A stretch of 64,000 nt of DNA from JALZHR01 sp036388475 (GTDB taxonomy: Bacteria > Acidobacteriota > Blastocatellia > Pyrinomonadales > Pyrinomonadaceae): positions 1 to 64,000 of the forward strand of contig DASVRT010000032.1 in the NCBI GenBank assembly GCA_036388475.1, in the 5' to 3' direction. The position numbers and the translations under genes are program-made. How positions within the stretch are numbered: the first letter of the stretch is position 1; each line of letters opens with the position of its first letter. Positions 42,113-50,794 of this stretch are shown in pieces. The notes under the pieces are model-generated. The model was not told where the DNA came from. It was given only the letters and a program-made list of their open reading frames with translations, and ran no database searches.

Positions 42113-43207
42113 CTATTTGCGGATTTTCGGCGCTTTCTGTTTTCCCGGCGCGGGCGTTCCGCCTTCAGCCCAAACCCAGCCGTTTTTATAAACCAGCCGA
42201 TTCATCAACATCACGCGCCGGTCGCCGCGGTCGCCGCCGATGCTTTCCGCTTTTGACAGATTGCGGTTTTTCACGTTAATCGCGTGATAAAAAATCCAAT
42301 CCTGACCTTTATCGTCGCGAATCACCGAATTATGACCGGGCGCGAGCCATTCATTATTCATCTCTAAAATCACGCTGTTTTTTCTGCCCGCCACAGCCTG
42401 CGCCAGAGTCTCGAAAGGTCCGGTCGCGCTTTTTGAACGCGCCGCCATCACGCCGTAATGCGCCTTGTCGCCGCAGCAGTTGTCGCCCGAATAAAATAAA
42501 TAATAATAGCCTTTGCGGTAAATCACCCACGCGCCTTCGACAAGTCGCTGATAATTATCGGGATTTTCGTCCTTAATCGTCGCAATCAAATCGACGGGCT
42601 GGCTGTTCGCCGCAAATTCGACGCGATTCGACGCCAGCTCCCGGACTTTTATCGGCTGGAAACCGCTGCCCCAATACAACAGGCGTTTTCCGGTCTGCGG
42701 GTCATCAAATGCCATCGGGTCGATATTTATAAAGCTTTCGCCGCATTGCAGAGGCTTGCCGACATCTTTAAAAGGTCCGGCGGGCGAATCTGAAACGGCG
42801 ACCGCCAGACACAAACCTTTCTGCGTGTTCGGGTCAGCCGAATAATACATAAAATATTTTCCGTCGGCTTGCGAAACGTGCGGCGCCCAGAATTTCGGCT
42901 CGAATTTGTCCGCCCAAACGGGCTTTTCCGGCAGAGCGTCGGGCAAACGCTGCCAGCTAATCAAATCTTTCGAGCGCGCCGCCTGTATGTGATGGAGTTT
43001 CCCGTCAACAATCGTCTGCGTCGCGTAAGCGTAAAAATATCCGTCGGACGCGCGAATCACGGTCGGGTCGGGAAAATCCGTATCAAAAACCGGGTTCTGA
43101 AATTCACCGCCGACTTTCGCCTGCGCCGGCGCTTGCGTATAAAACGTCAGCGCGCACAGAAAAATCAACGCCGCCCAAAACAATTTTTTGTGAATAAAGT
43201 TAAGCAT
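42113..43207 (-). CDS. secreted family 43 glycoside hydrolase (arabinanase-like)
   Basis: About 364 residues from ATG 43207; a TTG 27 bases upstream extends the frame. Signal peptide KLFWAALIFLCALTFYTQAPAQA. GH43 marks: VFDTDFPDPTVIRASDGYFYA with the base Asp, NIDPMAFDDPQTGKRLLYWG with the second Asp, VEGAWVIYRKGYYYLFYSGD with the acid Glu, GDNCCGDKAHYGVMAARS and a C-terminal APGHNSVIRDDKGQDWIFYH. Single domain, shorter than the other pair; closer to endo-arabinanase-like GH43. Paralogous to the next gene, probably by tandem duplication. Confidence 0.9.
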   Translation of the reverse strand: MLNFIHKKLFWAALIFLCALTFYTQAPAQAKVGGEFQNPVFDTDFPDPTVIRASDGYFYAYATQTIVDGKLHHIQAARSKDLISWQRLPDALPEKPVWADKFEPKFWAPHVSQADGKYFMYYSADPNTQKGLCLAVAVSDSPAGPFKDVGKPLQCGESFINIDPMAFDDPQTGKRLLYWGSGFQPIKVRELASNRVEFAANSQPVDLIATIKDENPDNYQRLVEGAWVIYRKGYYYLFYSGDNCCGDKAHYGVMAARSKSATGPFETLAQAVAGRKNSVILEMNNEWLAPGHNSVIRDDKGQDWIFYHAINVKNRNLSKAESIGGDRGDRRVMLMNRLVYKNGWVWAEGGTPAPGKQKAPKIRK

Positions 43208-43258
43208 CCGTATCCGCAATAAAAATTTCCGCAATCAATTTGCAAACGCGCCGAATCG

Positions 43259-44311
43259 TTATCTTCGCCGGTTGATAAACGGTGCGACCCGGACTTCTTT
43301 GGTCGGCGCGCCGCTTTCCGCCCGAACCCAGCCGTCGCTGCCGTAAACCAAACGATTTAGCAGCATCACACGCCCTCTCGGTCGGTCTTCCGGATGATAC
43401 GCGTGATAGACAAGCCAATCGGTCGATTTATCGTCGCGAATGACGGAATTGTGACCGGGACCGAGCCATCTGGCGTTTCCCGCCATAATCACGCCGTTAT
43501 TTTCCGGAAAAATCGTAAAAGGTCCGGTCGCGCTCGTCGAACGCGAGACCATCACGGCGTAATGCGCGCTGGTGCAGCAATCATCGCCCGAAAAAAACAA
43601 ATAATAATAACCGTTGCGATAAGTCACCCACGCGCCTTCGACCAAATCGCGATAACTGTTGGGATTCGGGTCGCTGATTGGAAATATCAGATTAACCGGC
43701 TGCGAGCCGGACAGAAAATCGACGCGATTCGACGCCAGCTCCTGCACTTTTATCGGCTCGAATCCGCTGCCCCAGTAAAGATATTTTTTTCCGGTCTGCG
43801 GGTCGTCAAACGCCATCGGGTCGATGTTGACGAAACCGCCGCCGCATTTTAAAGGCGTCCCTTTATCCGTAAATGGTCCCGCCGGATTCGTCGCCGTCGC
43901 CACCGCCAGACAAAGTCCGGTTTGCGTGTTCGGGTCGGCGGAATAATACATATAATACGTGCCGTTTGCTTCGGTCACGTGCGGCGCCCAAAAATTCTGC
44001 GTCTGATTCGCCCACGCCGGTTTCGTCGGCAAAGCGTCGCCGATATACTGCCAGTTTATCAAATCCGCCGAGCGCGCGACCTGGATGTTTCGCCAGACGC
44101 CGCCAACGATTGTCTGCGTCGCGTAAGCGTAAAAATTACCGTCCGAAGCGCGAATCACGGTCGGGTCGGGAAAGTCGAAATCAAAAACCGGATTTTGATA
44201 AAGCGATGTTTTCCGGTTCAGACCAACCGGCGTCTGTGCCAAAGCAAGCGCATTCAACACGAAAGCCGCTAACACCAGAATCAAAATTCGGAATTTGTTT
44301 TTATAAAACAT
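43259..44311 (-). CDS. secreted family 43 glycoside hydrolase (paralogue)
   Basis: 350 residues. Signal peptide ILILVLAAFVLNALALAQ, VFDFDFPDPTVIRASDGNFYA with base Asp49, NIDPMAFDDPQTGKKYLYWG, VEGAWVTYRNGYYYLFFSGD and GPGHNSVIRDDKSTDWLVYH. Nearly every block matches the neighbour at 42113, so the two arose by duplication, but they are diverged enough to be kept for different linkages. The gene starts in a spacer of about 80 bases after the concanavalin-like gene. Confidence 0.9.
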   Translation of the reverse strand: MFYKNKFRILILVLAAFVLNALALAQTPVGLNRKTSLYQNPVFDFDFPDPTVIRASDGNFYAYATQTIVGGVWRNIQVARSADLINWQYIGDALPTKPAWANQTQNFWAPHVTEANGTYYMYYSADPNTQTGLCLAVATATNPAGPFTDKGTPLKCGGGFVNIDPMAFDDPQTGKKYLYWGSGFEPIKVQELASNRVDFLSGSQPVNLIFPISDPNPNSYRDLVEGAWVTYRNGYYYLFFSGDDCCTSAHYAVMVSRSTSATGPFTIFPENNGVIMAGNARWLGPGHNSVIRDDKSTDWLVYHAYHPEDRPRGRVMLLNRLVYGSDGWVRAESGAPTKEVRVAPFINRRR

Positions 44312-44393
44312 ATTATTCTTATTTCCCGACCGCCGAATCGACTCTCAAAACGATTGTAAAAAACAGAAACAGGCGTTTTTAATCTGCAAAAAT

Positions 44394-45107
44394 TTATTTC
44401 GCCACCACGACGCGCGCCGAGTTCCAGTTGTTTTCTGACGAGCCGAAACCGTAAAGCATCAGATGAAAGGACTTCGGCATATTTTTAATCGTCTTGGTCA
44501 GCCCGACCTGCGCCTCTTCCGGCTTGCCGTCGGCGCTGTTGATGATGAATAAAAATTCGTCGCCGCGCCGGACGACGGACAGAACCGGATTTTTCATTTT
44601 CGTGCCGAGATTGCGATTGTCGAGGCGCTCGCCGCGCCCGTCCGTCATCGCCCACGCTTCAAACGTGCCTTCGCTCGTCAAAATCCATTCGATGCGGTTG
44701 CGTCCCGAACCGTCAAAAAGAATCGTCAACGCGGCGAAGCCGAGGGTCGAAGCGCTGCTGCCCGGCTCGGGATAAGCCGCGCCGACTTTGGCGACCTGCG
44801 CTTCGGCGATAAATCTGTCGCCGTTGAACGTTTTCAGGCTGCGAATTCCGGCGCGCGTTTTACTAACGCTGCGAATGCGGACTTCGCCGTCTTTGATTTC
44901 GAGCTTGCCGCCGCTCGCGCCTTCAAAAGTAAATTTTTCCCATTTCGTTTCGTCCAGCTTCGCGCCCGAAAAATCATCCGCCCAGACCTCGACCTGCGGC
45001 GGCGTCGCTTTCGTTTGCGGTGCGGGCGTCGGCGTCTGCGCGGACAGATTAATTCCCAAAACCGCGGTTAAAGCGATTATCCAAATTGTTAAGCCTGCCT
45101 TTTTCAT
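44394..45107 (-). CDS. secreted concanavalin-like (DUF1080-type) protein
   Basis: 237 residues. Signal peptide LTIWIIALTAVLGINLSAQ and a Pro/Thr linker, then a beta-sandwich: VEVWADDFSGAKLDETKWEKF, KLEIKDGEVRIRSVSKTRAG, IEWILTSEGTFEAWAMTDG, FLFIINSADGKPEEAQVGL and FHLMLYGFGSS. The order resembles laminin-G/concanavalin A-like domains that bind or cut glycans, but catalytic acids are not recognisable. AGAGG before the ATG. It lies between the TPR protein and the GH43 pair. Confidence 0.72.
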   Translation of the reverse strand: MKKAGLTIWIIALTAVLGINLSAQTPTPAPQTKATPPQVEVWADDFSGAKLDETKWEKFTFEGASGGKLEIKDGEVRIRSVSKTRAGIRSLKTFNGDRFIAEAQVAKVGAAYPEPGSSASTLGFAALTILFDGSGRNRIEWILTSEGTFEAWAMTDGRGERLDNRNLGTKMKNPVLSVVRRGDEFLFIINSADGKPEEAQVGLTKTIKNMPKSFHLMLYGFGSSENNWNSARVVVAK

Positions 45108-45117
45108 AAAACCTCTT

Positions 45118-46749
45118 TTAAAACTGCACGTTTGCCAGACGCCGGACGAGTTCCTGACGGCTGGCTTCTTTCTGCGCGGTCTGCGTTTCGTTTATTTTTT
45201 TATACTTTTCAAAAGCCGCTTTCGATTCGTCCGCGCGCTTGAGCCGCGCCAGCGTGCGACCGAGCTGGTAATGCGCCTCGGCTGATTCCGGCGCGTAGAG
45301 CGCGCCCTTTTCAAACTCGTTGAGCGCTTTTTGCCAATCTTCGGCGCGGGCGTAAAGCTTGCCGAGCGCGACGTGCGCCGGAGCGAGCTTTTCGTCAAGC
45401 TCGACCGAGCGCACCAGATGTTTCTGAATCCGCGCCGCGTCGCCGGTCGGAATTTTCAAAAGCGTATCGGCGAGCAAATAATGCAGAATCGCGTTTTTTT
45501 CCTCGACGGCAAGCGCGCGCTCGTAGGTTTTCGCCGCTTCCGCATACTGCGCCTGCTCGACCTGCGAAGTGGCTAAATAAGCCAGCGCCGGAACGGATTT
45601 CGGCTCGATTTCGAGAACGCGCTCAAAAGAATTTCGGGCATCGACGGATTTGCCGTCAATCTGCTGCGCGATGCCGAGCACGAGCCGAATGCGCGCTGAG
45701 TTCGGAAATTCCCTGAGCGCTTCGTTCAGCCGGATTATCGCCGCCGCCGGAGCTTTCGAGTCAATCAGAAGCAAGCCGTAGCGCGCGCGGTAAAACTCGT
45801 TTTTCGGGTCTTTGTCAATCGCCAGACGCATCGCCGGAATCGCGTTTTCCATATAGCCGCCGCTTTGATAAACGTCGGCGAGCGCGGCGTAAATTTTCGC
45901 GTCGCCCGTTCCGCGCGCGACGGCGGATTCGAGCAGTTTTCCGGCGGCGCGAATATCTTTCCGCTGCAAATAAACCTTTGAAAGCAAAATCAGCGCGTTA
46001 ATATTATCGGCATCGCGCGCCAGAATGTATTCAAATTCCTGCTGCGCTTCGTCAAGCAAACCGTTTGCCAGCAAAGCGTTTCCCAGAGATTCGTTTGATT
46101 TCGAATCACTGAAGGAAACAGGAACGGTTTTTAATGCGGCGGCTGAGTATTCCCTGAACTCCTGCGCCGCGCGAGTTTTTTCGTTTAATTGCAGAGAAAT
46201 TAAAATCAAAGCGCGCAGAATTTCGAGGTCGGGCGCGATGGCTCTGACTTTTTCAAACAGTTCGCGCGCCGCCGTCAGATTGTTTTCGGCAACGCGGATT
46301 TGTCCGAGATTGACGAGCGCGCTCGGCTGATTCGGATTCGCTGCCAAAGATGCGGTAAACTCTCTGGCGGCTTCGGTTCGGCGATTGAGCCGAAGCAGAA
46401 TTGCGCCGTAATTATTGCGCGTTTCGGGCGCTTGCGGCGCGAGCCGGGCGGCGAGCGCAAAATGCTTTTCCGCCGTCGTCAAATCATTTTTGCGGTCGGC
46501 GACGATTCCCGCCAGACTGTGCGCCGCGATATTGCGCGGCGCAACTGCCAGAACTTCGCGCAGAAGCCCTTCGGCGCGGGCGAAGTCTGCCGCTGCCAGC
46601 GCACTGCCCGCATCGGTCAGCTTTTGTTGGATTGATTGATTTTTTAAATTTGCGGTTTTTGGCTGAGCCGACGTAAAGGGCGGGCAAAAACACCACAAAC
46701 AGCCCGTCAAAATTAAACTGCCGATGTATTTTCGCCCCTTATAACGCAT
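45118..46749 (-). CDS. secreted TPR-repeat protein
   Basis: About 543 residues from ATG 46749. A signal peptide (YIGSLILTGCLWCFCPPFTSAQ) leads to about twelve tetratricopeptide repeats, for example AGSALAAADFARAEGLLREV, KNDLTTAEKHFALAARLAP, YAEAAKTYERALAVEEKNAI and AEDWQKALNEFEKGALYAPE. TPR proteins next to acidobacterial TonB receptors may play a part like SusD, catching ligand or holding partners, though this is inference. The gene follows the TonB receptor gene after an 84-base spacer with a perfect palindrome. Confidence 0.85.
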   Translation of the reverse strand: MRYKGRKYIGSLILTGCLWCFCPPFTSAQPKTANLKNQSIQQKLTDAGSALAAADFARAEGLLREVLAVAPRNIAAHSLAGIVADRKNDLTTAEKHFALAARLAPQAPETRNNYGAILLRLNRRTEAAREFTASLAANPNQPSALVNLGQIRVAENNLTAARELFEKVRAIAPDLEILRALILISLQLNEKTRAAQEFREYSAAALKTVPVSFSDSKSNESLGNALLANGLLDEAQQEFEYILARDADNINALILLSKVYLQRKDIRAAGKLLESAVARGTGDAKIYAALADVYQSGGYMENAIPAMRLAIDKDPKNEFYRARYGLLLIDSKAPAAAIIRLNEALREFPNSARIRLVLGIAQQIDGKSVDARNSFERVLEIEPKSVPALAYLATSQVEQAQYAEAAKTYERALAVEEKNAILHYLLADTLLKIPTGDAARIQKHLVRSVELDEKLAPAHVALGKLYARAEDWQKALNEFEKGALYAPESAEAHYQLGRTLARLKRADESKAAFEKYKKINETQTAQKEASRQELVRRLANVQF

Positions 46750-46780
46750 CAATAAATCGAGATGTCAGAAAGATTAAATA

Positions 46781-46816
46781 GCGTGAGAATATGTTTTATA
46801 AAACATATTCTCACGC
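46781..46816. terminator. perfect 36-bp palindrome between TonB receptor and TPR genes
   Basis: The half-site gcgtgagaatatgtttta is followed at once by its exact reverse complement, with no loop. It lies 20 bases after the receptor stop. It could be a strong hairpin reducing read-through, or a protein operator controlling the TPR gene. Confidence 0.75.
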
Positions 46817-46836
46817 GGCAGATAACACAGCTTCGG

Positions 46837-49800
46837 CTAGAAAATAATTCTAGCTCGCAGTTGAATTGAGCGTGGGTCGTCAACCGCGCCTTCGGCACCG
46901 AAGTTTCCGTTGGTAAATCCGGTTCCCGTAGGTCTGCCGAGAAACGTGTCGGGCGGGAAGAAGCGCACACGATTAAAGACATTAAAGAATTCGGCGCCGA
47001 ATTCGAGCGTAAATCTCTCGGTTAAGCGAGTTTTCTTTAAAATACTAATACTCTCGGAAAAGAACGGGGCTGAGCGGACATCGTCTATCACCGCCGGCGC
47101 GTTGCCGAAAAAGACGGACGGGTCGGCGTAATACGCCCGGTATGCGGCGCTGCCGACTGCCGCGTTCGGCGTCGCAAAATTTCGCGGCGCGGAAAATGCC
47201 GCCGGGTTTAGCACATAGAATCTTCCGGGGAAAGTCGGAGCCGGGTTGCGCGTCTCTAATCTAATCGGCTGTCCGGTTAAGTTCGGTCGGAGATTGCCGT
47301 TATAGCCGGCGAGCTGCAAAAAGTTTCCGGCGCCCGACAGATTCGGGTCGAGACCGATCACCAGCGGCGTTCCCTGCTGGTAGCGGAAAATACCGGATAT
47401 CTGGAAACCGCCGAATAAGGCATTCGTCAGACCGCCCTGGTCCAGGAACCGCTTGCCTTTGCCGAACGGCAATTCAGCCAGGAAATTAACGACGAAAACG
47501 TGCGGCGAATTGGTGGACGAAACGGTTTTCAGCGAACTGCGGTCAAACGGGTTTTGCAAAACTCCGGTGAGCGCCGAACCGCCGCCTAATACGTCTTCCG
47601 CCGCGTTCGTAATCAATCTGGAAAACGTATACGACATTCCGAATTGAAAGCCCTGTGAAAAACGGCGGTCAAGTTTGAGTTGCAGCGCGTTGTAGTTGCT
47701 GACGCCCTGGCTTTCCAGATAGTTTTCGATATTCGTTCCGTATTGCGGAAACGGTCTTAACGCCTGCGCTACGTTTCCGTTAAAGCCCGGATAAACCGCG
47801 TTAGCATTCGCCGGCAGATTGATGCCGATGCTTGTCGCGTAAGCACGGTCATCCGCATTTAAATCGTTAATGTTTTTATCGAGAATCGGGAAACCGAGTC
47901 GCAGGAATTCCAGCGGAAGGGCGTTTAAGCGTCCGAAATTTGAGCGCAATCTGTCTGCCCGGTGCCCGATATATCCGACCGAAGCAACCATATTGAAAGG
48001 CAATTCGCGCTGCAAGTCGACGGTAAATTGGAATGTCCGCCCCGTTTTGAAATCCTTATCAAAGTACGGCAAAACGACGCCGGTATCGCCGACAAACTGC
48101 GCCGCCGGGTCAACCGGAACCAAAGGTCGAAAAGTCGATAAAAACTGATTAGTCGGAGTGTTGCGACCGTTCGGCGTAAAAAGAACGTCATTGCTGTAGC
48201 CGATAGTGCCGTTTTTAATCGAACCGTTACCGTTTAAGCCGTAAAGAATCGGCGCGTAATATAAGCCCGCGCCCGCACGAATCACGGTTTTTTCATTAAG
48301 CGCGTACGCCAAGCCGAGCCGCGGACCGATATTGGTCTTGTCTTCGGGCGCTAACGAGCGAAACTCGGACTGCAATCCGCCCTGACCGGCGGCGCCGACC
48401 AGCGCGCCGCGTCTGCCGATTGCCGGATTGATGACGTCCGGGTCGAATGTGCGGAAACGGTCTTTGGATTCCACGCGCGCGCCCGGCAGGTCGTAGCGCA
48501 GACCGACGTTCACCGTCAATTTGCGGGTCAGCTTAATATCGTCCTGCACAAAATAGCTTTGCGACATTTGACGAAATGCCGGGTCAATCGAATTATTCTC
48601 GGTGAAAGACCATTCGGTCGCGCCCGTAATCAAGCTGGCGACGGCGTGACCGCTGTTCGGCACGTCATCTCTGGATGTTTGGTCTTCGTGGAAGCCGAAG
48701 CGCCCGCCCGGATGTAGCGATTGGGTAACGTTAAATTGCGTCAGGCGAACCGAAGCGCCGAATTTAATCGTCTGCCTTCCGGTGATAAACGTGACGAAAT
48801 CGCCGATCTCCAGAGCGCCGTCGCGCAGGCGGTCGGTAAAGTCGGTCGAACCGATATCGATATTGAAGCGCGGGCTGTCGGGATTATTCGAATCACCGAC
48901 GAAATCAATCAGCGGAAACGCCAGATTAGCCGTTGAGCCGCGCGGAATGCCGAGCGAAGAAGTATCGAACGGAAAAGTCGTGTTGCCGTTGCGGACATCG
49001 GTAAACGTATAACCGAGATTAAAGTGATTGAGCAGATTCGCCGAAATAGTGTAATCGTGTTGAATGCGCGCGATATTCGAGCGGAAGGTTTGCTCAAACG
49101 GGTCAAAAGCGTTCGTGAACGGCAGCGGCAGAATCGGCTGCCCGACGACTCTTTCGTTATCGCGCCGCGAATAGCTGAAGGTTAGGCGCTGCTTATCGCT
49201 TAAAACAAAGTCGGTTTTAGCCGTAATGTTATAGGAAGTTCGCGGAACGGCAATCGACGAAACATAGTTGTCGCGCACGCCCGGACGATTCGGAAGCGGG
49301 AAGAATTGCAGAATGGCAAAACCCGCCGGGTCAAACGCCGATTGCGGAATGATGTTTCCGGGAAACTGCTGCCGGACGTTTGACGGCTGGCGCGGGTCGA
49401 AAATTCGCACTCCGCCCGGAAAGCGAGCCAAGACTACCGGGTCGGTTAAAAACTCGCCGAAATCGCCGCGTCTCATTCGCTCGGTCGGGACTGTCGTTAT
49501 CGAGTTTACGCCGCGGATAAAACGATAGCCCTCGTAATTGAAAAAGAAAAACGCGCGGTCTTTTAAACTGCGCAGAAACCCGCCCGGACCTTCGCCGAAG
49601 TTCGGAATGTAAATCGGTCCGCCGATATTGAAACCGTAGTTATTTTGATTATCGCGGTTGCGTTCAAAGCCGCGCGCATTATTGGTCAGCGTGTTGGCGT
49701 TAAGAACTTCGTTTCGCAAAAGGTCGTAGGCTTCGCCGTGAAATTCATTCGTTCCCGATTTCAGCGTAAAATTCACAACGCCGCCCGATGAGTTGCCGAA

Positions 49801-50511
49801 TTCCGCGGAGTAGGAATTGGTTGAAATCGTAAATTCCCGGTAAGCATTCGGACCGGGCGCGATTTCGGAAAAGAAAGTTCCGTTCTGCGTGCGGCGCGTG
49901 CTGGCTCCGTCAACCAGAATTTCGGTTCCCAGACCCTGCCCGCCGCTGACTCTGAAACGCGAAGAGTTGTTTTCGCCGTTTTGGTTGGTGGTGCCGACGT
50001 TGCTGTCCAGAAAAATAAAAGACAGCGGCGTGCGTCCTTCAATCTCGGCGCCGACCTGAAGCGGAAGCTCGCGAACCTGACGTTCGGTGACGGTCGTCTG
50101 GCGCACAGGCGTGTCGCCGTTGATGGTGACGGTTTCGGCATCGACGTTGACGACATTGCCGGTAATTTCGCCGACCTCAAGCTTGACGGCAAGCGATTGA
50201 GTGCCTTGAACATCGACTTTGATGTTGTCGATCGCGGTTCGTTTAAAACCGCCCGCCTCGACCGTCATCCGGTAAAGACCGGCTTTGATTTCGGGAAAAA
50301 CGAAAATGCCGCCTTCACTGGTGGTTGCTTCGCGCGTTTCATTTGTCTCGATGCTGGTTAATACGACGGTTGCCCCGGAAATGACTCCTTCATTCGGGTC
50401 AGTCACCGTCCCGCGAACCGTTCCCCGGTCACTCTGTGCGAAGACTGGCGCGACGCATCCAATAATCAACACCAGCAGCAGCGCGGCTGCCGATAGTCTT
50501 AGTGGCTTCAT
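46837..50511 (-). CDS. TonB-dependent receptor with carboxypeptidase-regulatory-like domain
   Basis: 1224 residues. Signal peptide SAAALLLVLIIGCVAPVFAQ; an Ig-like carboxypeptidase-regulatory domain (GTVRGTVTDPNEGVISGATV...RMTVEAGGFKRTAI, about 28-110); a plug with RFRVSGGQGLGTEILVDGAS and EFTISTNSYSAEFGNSSGG; then the beta-barrel ending with the aromatic-terminal RARIIF. This is the Oar/SusC-like layout that dominates in acidobacteria and imports large ligands, probably oligosaccharides here, across the outer membrane with energy from TonB. It heads the glycan cluster; the candidate LacI-type operator lies about 180 bases upstream. AAGGAG precedes the ATG. Confidence 0.93.
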   Translation of the reverse strand: MKPLRLSAAALLLVLIIGCVAPVFAQSDRGTVRGTVTDPNEGVISGATVVLTSIETNETREATTSEGGIFVFPEIKAGLYRMTVEAGGFKRTAIDNIKVDVQGTQSLAVKLEVGEITGNVVNVDAETVTINGDTPVRQTTVTERQVRELPLQVGAEIEGRTPLSFIFLDSNVGTTNQNGENNSSRFRVSGGQGLGTEILVDGASTRRTQNGTFFSEIAPGPNAYREFTISTNSYSAEFGNSSGGVVNFTLKSGTNEFHGEAYDLLRNEVLNANTLTNNARGFERNRDNQNNYGFNIGGPIYIPNFGEGPGGFLRSLKDRAFFFFNYEGYRFIRGVNSITTVPTERMRRGDFGEFLTDPVVLARFPGGVRIFDPRQPSNVRQQFPGNIIPQSAFDPAGFAILQFFPLPNRPGVRDNYVSSIAVPRTSYNITAKTDFVLSDKQRLTFSYSRRDNERVVGQPILPLPFTNAFDPFEQTFRSNIARIQHDYTISANLLNHFNLGYTFTDVRNGNTTFPFDTSSLGIPRGSTANLAFPLIDFVGDSNNPDSPRFNIDIGSTDFTDRLRDGALEIGDFVTFITGRQTIKFGASVRLTQFNVTQSLHPGGRFGFHEDQTSRDDVPNSGHAVASLITGATEWSFTENNSIDPAFRQMSQSYFVQDDIKLTRKLTVNVGLRYDLPGARVESKDRFRTFDPDVINPAIGRRGALVGAAGQGGLQSEFRSLAPEDKTNIGPRLGLAYALNEKTVIRAGAGLYYAPILYGLNGNGSIKNGTIGYSNDVLFTPNGRNTPTNQFLSTFRPLVPVDPAAQFVGDTGVVLPYFDKDFKTGRTFQFTVDLQRELPFNMVASVGYIGHRADRLRSNFGRLNALPLEFLRLGFPILDKNINDLNADDRAYATSIGINLPANANAVYPGFNGNVAQALRPFPQYGTNIENYLESQGVSNYNALQLKLDRRFSQGFQFGMSYTFSRLITNAAEDVLGGGSALTGVLQNPFDRSSLKTVSSTNSPHVFVVNFLAELPFGKGKRFLDQGGLTNALFGGFQISGIFRYQQGTPLVIGLDPNLSGAGNFLQLAGYNGNLRPNLTGQPIRLETRNPAPTFPGRFYVLNPAAFSAPRNFATPNAAVGSAAYRAYYADPSVFFGNAPAVIDDVRSAPFFSESISILKKTRLTERFTLEFGAEFFNVFNRVRFFPPDTFLGRPTGTGFTNGNFGAEGAVDDPRSIQLRARIIF

Positions 50512-50686
50512 ACTTCCAACTCCTTAAATTTAGTAAATGAATAGCTTAAATAAATAAAGACTGATAAAAAAAGGGAATTTTAAGAACACTGGTCTTAAAA
50601 CAAATTTATAAACACGCCGTTATAAAAAGATTAAAATAAACCGCCGGATATTAATTAAATTTTACTAAAAATATGTTGGTTAAGCC

Positions 50687-50702
50687 TTTACGTAAACGTT
50701 TA
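50687..50702. promoter_or_regulatory. candidate LacI-type operator upstream of the TonB receptor
   Basis: Two overlapping perfect palindromes, tttacgtaaa (50687-50696) and taaacgttta (50693-50702). AAACGTTT-centred palindromes are the usual LacI/PurR/CcpA targets. It lies about 180 bases ahead of the receptor start in an AT-rich 283-base spacer (50512-50794) that has no gene and must hold the receptor promoter. The regulator at 38678 is the natural partner. Confidence 0.4.
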
Positions 50703-50794
50703 ACTTATATGCCAGTATTAATCAACTCAGTTGTTATTGTCAATTAGTTATGAAAATAATTCATCGGGGCGAGGCGGAATTTCGATAAAGGAAT

